Source: Paracentrotus lividus (lineage: Eukaryota > Echinodermata > Echinoidea > Camarodonta > Echinidae). From it: a DNA stretch of 64,000 nt. Location: assembly GCA_940671915.1 (NCBI GenBank), contig CALNVZ010000406.1:61955-125954 (forward strand). The letters run 5' to 3'. Shown one piece after another: positions 57,465 through 64,000 of this stretch (its first letter is position 1; each line of letters opens with the position of its first letter). A program made the translations under genes and the position numbers. The notes under the pieces were generated by a model. The model saw only the letters and a program-made list of their open reading frames with translations. It did no database searches and was not told where the DNA came from.

Positions 57465-59285
57465 GATGATTTTGGTGAATGTAGGTGGCGACAAAGGTCG
57501 TAGCGGCTTAAATTCCACTGGCCTTTCGGTTCAGCGATGCGTGCAACGTACGCTGGAACGCGGCAACCCACAACTGACCGCCGTTCCGCTTCGCTAAACA
57601 TGTTCTATCTGGCGACAATTTACGATAGTACCTTGCCGCGACAAGAGAAGACAGGCTACGGTCATTAACGTCAACCCAACTGTCGCAGGCTATTGTTTAA
57701 CTTGTTGAGAAACCAGCGGCGAACAGAATTTTGCTACTTATTTGTTGGTGACAGACGCGATAATTCACGATCTTATCATGCTTATAGGCGATTGGACCTG
57801 CGCATAGTGGCGATGGGTACTAAAAAGTAGTTCGCAGGTTGTCGCCACAACGATCGCCTTCTGTGGGACAGGCCCTTTAAGGGGCTGTCCCACTGGAGGC
57901 GATCATTGTCGCGACAACTGGCGATCTTGCTGTTGTGAGTGTGGTCGCAAGTTGTTGTTTTAGCCTAGCCTAGATAGAGTCGTATGTAGGTTTATAATCA
58001 CCTTGTTAAAGATGAACTCCTTATAATTATGAAATTATCAGGATGTCGCCACAACGATCGCCGCCTGTGGGACAGGCCTTTTACGTGCATAAGACGGTGC
58101 GCCCCTGCGCTCCCCTACGGGTTATCCTTTTCCACTCAGTTCTACCCTGGGCTAGGTCTTCAGCATTCGTCCGGTAGGGGGAGTCCCACGTCGTTGTTGT
58201 TTTGGTTGTTTTTATATTTTACGGCGCTTTCACGTCACATCTGACTTGGTCTCTCATCTGAAAGGGGACGTCCTGGTAGTCTCCTCTTTTCAAAGTCATT
58301 TCTGTATGCCTGGACTGGAAAGCGGTTCCGTATCATACGGCATACGTCCATGGCCGAACCATCTCAGGTGTTATTTCGAAGGTTTCTCATTAATTGTGTT
58401 TGGAATGTGTAAATCCCCTAATGACCTGATTCCTAAAGGGCCTGTCCCACAGAGGGCGCTCGTTGTGGCGACAACCTATGCATGTTAGAACCTGCCAGAA
58501 TCGTGTCAGAATCGTAGGTGAACGAAGATCATATATGTATCTACGACTCTGTCTACGATAGGCTACGACAACGACCTGCTTCCACGAAAACAAAAGGCTG
58601 ACAATAGCTGGTATCCGATAATACAATAGCCTCGACCTTCGCGCATCTCGCGGCTCGACTTCTCTTGTTGCAGCTTAAAATCAACCAAAATATAAAACTT
58701 GTGCACTGTGGCGATCTTTGCGACTGACACAGGCGATCGAGTGTTTTCTACCTGATGGCGGCATGTCGCCTTTAGGTTCGTGATAGTCCTCTCAGTCGCG
58801 CATCATAATTTGGGTCGTGAGTGATTTTTGAAATTTTCAAAAATTAGCGGCGACTGTACAGTATCTGAATGGGGGGCCGATCCTGATTTTGGTGAATGTT
58901 GTTGGCGACAAAGGTCGTAGCAGCTAAATTTCACTGGCCGTTAGGTTCAGCGATGCATGCAACGTACGCTGGAGCGCGACAACCCACAACTGGCCGTCGT
59001 TACGCTGTGCTAAACAAGTTCTATCTGGCGACAATCTACGATAGCACCTTGTCGCGACAAGAGAAGACAGACTACGGTCATTGACGTCAACCAAACTGAC
59101 GCCGGCTATTGTTTAACTTGTTGTGAAACCAGCGGCGAAAAAAATTTTGCTACGTATTTGTTGGCGACAGACGCGATAATTCACGATCTTATAGGCGATT
59201 GGACCTGCGCATGGTGGCGATGGGTACTAAAAAGTAGTTCGTAGGTTGTCGCCACAACGATCGCCTTCTGTGGGACAGGCCCTTT
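57465..59285. repeat. composite repeat block, copy 3 (cleanest)
   Basis: Half element (57465-57881), a complete 200-bp MITE (57882-58078, GGGCTGTCCCACTGGAGGCG to GATCGCCGCCTGTGGGACAG), a spacer (58079-58435), and a complete 850-bp element (58436-59285). Both MITEs share the outer CTGTCCCAC..GGCGATC ends, so they belong to one superfamily of different lengths. Non-coding. Confidence 0.82.
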
Positions 59286-59289
59286 ACTC

Positions 59290-59960
59290 TGCCCATTAAA
59301 TGAATCTCCAAAATGGTGCGTAGACATCTCATTTCGAAGACTGCAAGTCTGTTTTGATCCACTTTTTGCAGGGTCCATGTTTCTGCACCATATGCGATAG
59401 GAAGAATAAGAAATTAGTAAATCCTGATCTTCATTGACCTTGGGATGTCTTGGTTGGACCAGATGTTACCTTTTAGCCTTTTTAGAATGACGTACCAGGC
59501 ATTTGTCTCAACACAAAATGGCATCAGTCGTGCCTCGCGAGCTGCGGAAACCGCATTGTTCTCCTGCAAGATGGTTGTAGATATTCACCTGAATTCTATT
59601 GAGAATCATTCTGCAAAAAAAAATCATACATTATTATTTTTTTTTAATCCCAGGTATAGAGAGCAGAGTGATCGCTCTGTTTTAACTGGATTTAGATTGT
59701 CTCCTTCTTGTGCAAGGCGTTATAAGACCTCTGCTCCACTCTTGAGGAGTTTTACATTCAGACCATGCAACGCCATTATTTTTAGTAGAAACTTTCTCAT
59801 TTTCAGACCTCCTGTCTTCAGAGTTTCAGCAGCTATCTTGCCCCAACCGCATGATTTGTTGTTTTTAAGCAGTTTTATGGCAGACTCCGCTTCCTCCATT
59901 GTAAATGGTCTACTGTGGGTATTTACTGGTGACGGATCAGATATATTTTGTTATGGTGGT
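59290..59960 (-). pseudogene. LINE reverse transcriptase fragment
   Basis: On the minus strand 59390-59305 reads YGAETWTLQKVDQNRLAVFE and RCLRTIL, the well-known post-core block of RTE/L1-like reverse transcriptases (Y-G-[AS]-E-T-W-T, then F-x-x-R-C-L-R-x-I-L). Further upstream, 59900-59700 gives AIKLLKNNKSCGWGK-like and KTGGLKM-like pieces in shifted frames, matching the block before the core. The core between them is missing, so this is an internally deleted and dead copy. It abuts the GGCCTGTCCCAC element. Confidence 0.7.
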
Positions 59961-60550
59961 GTCACATGCACCGGGTAAAATGAACGGGTCTTCGCCGTTC
60001 ACCGAAAAACCGAAATTTGCAACACGGCAATAGAACGGCACCGGCCACATAGCTTTTTTTATCATTTTCACCGAGTCTGTATCGTTCTATACCAGGTCCT
60101 AGCCAGCCTGGTATCGGGCTGACCGTCCTCATATGTAGTCCATGCTTTCATTTTGTCCATGCGATTAGCACTCGCCCACCGGCCTTACCACTCTCTGACA
60201 AGAAAAAGAAAATTGTTTTCTTCGCCGGGTGACTCGCCGTTTTCCACCGTTCGCGACCGTGCAAAACAGGTTGATGCTAACGGCGGGACACGGTGGATAC
60301 CCGGTGATGGTATACGGCGGGTCGGTGATGACCCGTCAAAAACGTTCACGTGATTTTGTCTTCGGTTCATGCCCGGCGAATGTTTTGAGCGTGCCCGGGC
60401 ATGCTCAAAATTTTCGCCGGGCACGAATCGCAGTCACCGGTCGATGGAGACCCGGTGTAAGGGCGGTATAATGGCGTTGTGATGACGGTATGCGGATGGT
60501 GTGAGGACGGAACAAACGCTCCACACCCGTCCAAAAAGCGGTCATGCACG
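59955..60550. mobile_element. GC-rich repeat with GGTGTCACATGCACCGGGT end
   Basis: Markedly GC-rich against its surroundings and dense in CGGGTGAC, CGCCGGGCA, CCGTTCACCG and GATGACCCGTC words in both orientations, with a hairpin GTGCCCGGGCATGCTC-like core near 60390-60420. The left end is TIR-like; the right end is unclear (near 60535-60560). Probably a DNA-transposon derivative. Frames here on both strands are by-products of the composition. Confidence 0.5.
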
Positions 60551-60560
60551 GTGTTGGACT

Positions 60561-63339
60561 AGACTGGTGGATGTACCCTTATGGTGTCTTCAAATCACGT
60601 GTATGTTGTCTTCAATCCGCCCTTTGTTTTCGAAGCTCTCAATGTCATCGCTCTCTTCACAAGCTCAGAGAGGAATGATATTGCAGCTTTCAAAAGATAC
60701 TTTATAATCTGAAATACTTTTATTGTCATGGTCGGGGACAAGAATTCAAAATTTGGTCCTTTCATGGACATTTAATCTAAAGTAATGTCAATTCTTTTTT
60801 CATTTTTGTTTTGCTTTGTTTGACATAAGATTCTGAAGTTTCATTTTAACAGCTTTGCAAATAAACATTAGACTAATTTCCTAATAAGCTCCAGTATAGT
60901 TTGGTCTAAAACGTTTGCCCAAATTACCAGCGTTTCATTAAAAGAAAAATTGTATTAGTCTTATCGAATATCATTTCAATTTCTCCGCGAAAATTTCCCC
61001 ATGCTTTTAAAATATTTAAATCTTGTTATATCAAATGAATTATATTTATCATAATAAAAGTACTTTATTATTATTTTTTAATCATTATGTTATGAATTGT
61101 CTATTTTGTCATAATCATTTCATTGCAATATTCTTTAAGCCAAATTATAACCGTCTATAGAATTGCATCAGGAAAAATGTCTACATCATTCATAATTCTG
61201 CTTTTTTGATATTTTTGTATGATCCATGGATTAGTTTTTTGTTTATTTTTATTTTCATTGTTTTACGAACGACCCCTGTAAGTGATTTTACTGTGATTAA
61301 ATAAATTATTCAGAACTATACAATACAATATCTTAATGCAATATTTTCATTAATAAAAATACATGCAAATGACATTGTATTTTATATCTGAGAAACCGCT
61401 TTTAAGATTGCCAAAAAAATACGAATTTTGTTTGCCATAGATTGTATATAATTCATATAATTAATTTAATTTCAATATGGTATATATTTATGGTAATGAC
61501 ATACCAAAATTGAACCACTTTTCCAGGAAGCCTACAAAGACTTGAAAACACAAAATGAGACTTAACCAGGCATTTCCCGACCGAAAATTTAGGTAAAAAT
61601 AGTGCCTAAAATTGAGAATTCGGGGCCTTTGCCCCCCCCCCCTTATCGATCGCCCCTCCCCCATAATAAATAAATAATGATATACATGTATACGAATGGA
61701 TGGAGTGACCCGTGTGGAACGACACCTACCCCACAGTTGTTGCTTATAAAGATGGGATATCGGATGCCCAAAGACTAAAACGCAGACCCTCTATCAATAA
61801 TTATAATCAAGACATACAAAATAATATTATTTCAAAATGAAGAAACTTTGTGGGAAAAAAAAAACCTTTGAAGTTTTCCCACCTTTTCAGAACTCTTATT
61901 TAGAACAATTTAATAAGTAGGACCAATTCGATATTGTATAAAATCTATTATAAAATGTAAATAATAAAATTAGAAATTAATTGATATGAAAACAGAAACA
62001 GAGGCTTAACCGGTTGGAGACGAAGGGACCGTACCCCGGCCCACACGCTGTGGACGAAGGGTTTTTGATAAAGATCAATGGAGCGTGGTTGCTAAGACCG
62101 GGGAGTGGCCTATTTTCACCGATAAACACTACCAGCCAATAAGCGGTGCGTTTGTATCCGCGATGGTACTGAATATTCATACCTTTCTAGGGCGGCTATA
62201 TGCGTGTAGTAGGCCTATAGTCATGCCGCCGATCCGGGGGCACGAAAGCTCATGAATTATTCATTTTTTTGTCATGCTGATTTAGGTTGTTTTTGTATGC
62301 AAAATATGCACTTATTGTTATGAATGTGGCTGGGCTAGAGCTTTAGTTGTTACGATGAAGTTCAGATTTGTGTCATATATTCCGTTTCTATGAATTTTTC
62401 AAGCTTTTACATTATATCATTTTTCCTGATTCCCTTTTCTTCTCCTTTTCATGCTTTCTTCCCCCCTCTCCTTTTCGGATTTTTTCCCTCTCTAGACTCC
62501 CTTTTTTCCCATTCTCTTTTGTTTTTCTTATTTTTTTCTCTCTCATTTTTTTTCAATCTATACCTTTCTCATTTTTACAAATCTTCTTATTTACTTATGT
62601 ATTTATTTCTATTTTACAACCTTTACGTTCTTTGTAAATCCTTCTTGTGCTTACTGATATTGATTTCAATAATATTCATAATAATAATACTAATGATTCA
62701 TCATTATCATCATTTTATTGTCATAACTCTCATTATCAGTTTGATTATTATGATTTTTTTTTTTTTTTATGTAGGATCACTATAGACATTCATATGGTTA
62801 CGATACCAACTCAAGCTTTTCTAATAATCCCCATTCACAGGCGTATACAATATGATATATTATATATATAAGTGGTACAGCAATATAGTTATAATTATTA
62901 CTTCTGAGCTTTTTTCTTCTTGCTATTTTCATTTCGTATTTATCTGTTCATTTTGTTTGTGGCGGGGAGGGACCTTTCCAGCTAAGGTTCAGTCGCAACC
63001 ATAATCGAAATTGATTACCCCCGCCCCCGATTTTTACTGTTACGTTTTAGTTTCGTTTTTTCCCTCTTCATCATCCTTTACATTTTGTTCTTCCTCTCCT
63101 CATGAACATTTGTTTACAATTAAATTCTTTTCAGTCACTATTAGCCTATTTCTTATTTTTTTATTATAACCCCCTATGTATGTTACCATTACAATGTATA
63201 TAGAAGATGTTGCAACAAATCGTTTTTTTTTTTTTTTTACGCTTATGATGTATGAAAATAAAGAAATATCAAATAAAAGATTAAGTTCGTTATTATCATA
63301 TTTCTTTTTTAAAAATTGGTACAAAGTGGTATATAATAT
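60561..63339. other. AT-rich sequence, no gene recognised
   Basis: Low-complexity T-rich blocks (62400-62780) create hydrophobic frames such as 62390-62785 that I do not regard as genes. A C run lies at 61633-61642. GATCTT-free AT-rich tracts fill the rest. Confidence 0.45.
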
Positions 63340-63341
63340 GG

Positions 63342-63346
<5 letters not shown>

Positions 63347-63379
<33 letters not shown>
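63347..63379. repeat. (GA)n microsatellite
   Basis: About 33 bp of GA repeat following GGTATAT. Confidence 0.95.
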
Positions 63380-63381
<2 letters not shown>

Positions 63382-63627
63382 TTATTGCAGTACCTTAATC
63401 CATGTCGTTCAATTATGAATAGGGATAATCTTCAAAGCGGCGAGCGATCACACCTTCGCACAATAGGGCCTATTCAATAAACGTCCATTGTGGTTTACAT
63501 TACTAATCATTCATCTCCAGGACGTTCAAATTTGAAAAGAAAGGTTTTGTTTCGGGCTGGAGGTGAAATACAAAAAGCCACACTTTCATCATCAAGTTTG
63601 AACTTGAACGTCGATCGGGCTGGTGTA

Positions 63628-63648
63628 ATTTGCATATACTATGCAAAT
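63628..63648. promoter_or_regulatory. inverted pair of octamer motifs (possible POU site)
   Basis: ATTTGCAT and its reverse complement ATGCAAAT face each other across 5 bp (63628-63635, 63641-63648). An inverted CCAAT box (ATTGG) lies at 63702-63706. Octamer plus CCAAT occurs in some histone and snRNA promoters. No downstream gene is visible before the window ends, so the function is a guess. Confidence 0.3.
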
Positions 63649-63939
63649 AAGCACCTTCCAAATATGGGAGAGAGCACGAGCGGCTCTACAGCCTCGCTTT
63701 GATTGGACGGTTCACGGCAGTGATATTATGGTTGCTATGCTTACATTTCGCGACGAGCGTTGGAAGCGATTTTGTTTTGAAATTCACTTTTTTACGATAA
63801 ATCGTATACATTTCAAGTTAACAAAGCTACAAGTACGGTGACAAATGTCTAAATATTCGACTCATACCATGTTTTTTATTGATTCATTGAATATTGAGTA
63901 GAAAAACAAGTGGAAACTGGGCTGAACTTATCAGGACTT

Positions 63940-64000
63940 TTCAGCCCGAGTATATTCGGGCTCAGTCCACGAGTGGACAAAAGCTATCCCGAGTATATTC
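63940..64000. repeat. short hairpin and repeated CCCGAGTATATTC
   Basis: AGCCCGAGTATATTCGGGCT at about 63942-63961 is an 8-bp-stem hairpin. CCCGAGTATATTC is repeated at the window's end, so an element may begin here. Confidence 0.5.

Noticed and set aside
59445..59978. 177-codon plus-strand frame
   Set aside because: It is the antisense shadow of a minus-strand LINE fragment that shows clear reverse transcriptase motifs.
62368..62785. Hydrophobic, membrane-like frames
   Set aside because: T-rich low-complexity DNA always yields Phe/Leu/Ser-rich frames; overlapping frames look the same.
63490..63702. 70-codon frame near the right edge
   Set aside because: No domain, no splice-site support; kept only as context for the octamer pair.

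Overview
The window looks like nuclear DNA of a marine invertebrate, most likely a deuterostome such as an echinoderm. It is AT-rich and has GT-AG introns, several lineages of non-LTR retrotransposons, many palindromic DNA transposons, long microsatellites and the frequent word TAGGCCTAT. The phylum is an inference from repeat types I recognise and is not proven. There is a 25-N assembly gap at 42333-42357.

Only one host gene is convincing. It is a plus-strand gene for a Roc-type (Ras of complex proteins, ROCO-like) GTPase domain, split over at least four exons at 13069-13259, 15274-15360, 25417-25566 and 33319-33429. All internal junctions are phase 0. Two weaker upstream exons (10313-10368, 11962-12007) fit by phase. 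The P-loop exon and everything after the Roc domain were not found.

Layout: 0.1-6.4 kb is a DNA element with inverted arms and 223-bp tandem repeats, split by a non-coding LTR retrotransposon with a 4-bp target duplication. 6.5-9.1 kb is a foldback element built of degenerate 10-11 bp repeats. 9.5-33.4 kb holds the Roc exons, with introns filled by a GGGCCC-ended MITE, LINE relics, five TA-flanked palindromic elements (16.2-25.3 kb), a LINE reverse transcriptase pseudogene (25.7-27.5 kb), a tRNA-like element, a TTGCTCC minisatellite with a MITE, and a nearly intact LINE (29.5-31.1 kb). 34.2-40.5 kb has TACCATA minisatellites flanking a foldback element with 79-bp tandem units, a 9-bp target duplication and a LINE nested inside. 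41.5-47.4 kb is a GGCCTGTCCCAC element interrupted by a 4.3-kb palindrome rich in nuclear-receptor half-sites (AGGTCA), next to the N gap. 47.0-59.3 kb contains three copies of one composite repeat block. Two of them are full of small indels and form a hairpin centred near 49.7 kb, which suggests uncorrected long-read sequence. 59.3-60.6 kb is a LINE relic and a GC-rich repeat; 60.6-64 kb is AT-rich sequence without a recognisable gene.

The window is therefore mostly a nest of transposons inside and downstream of one immune- or signalling-type GTPase gene. The most unusual material is the architecture of the foldback elements, not a new protein system.
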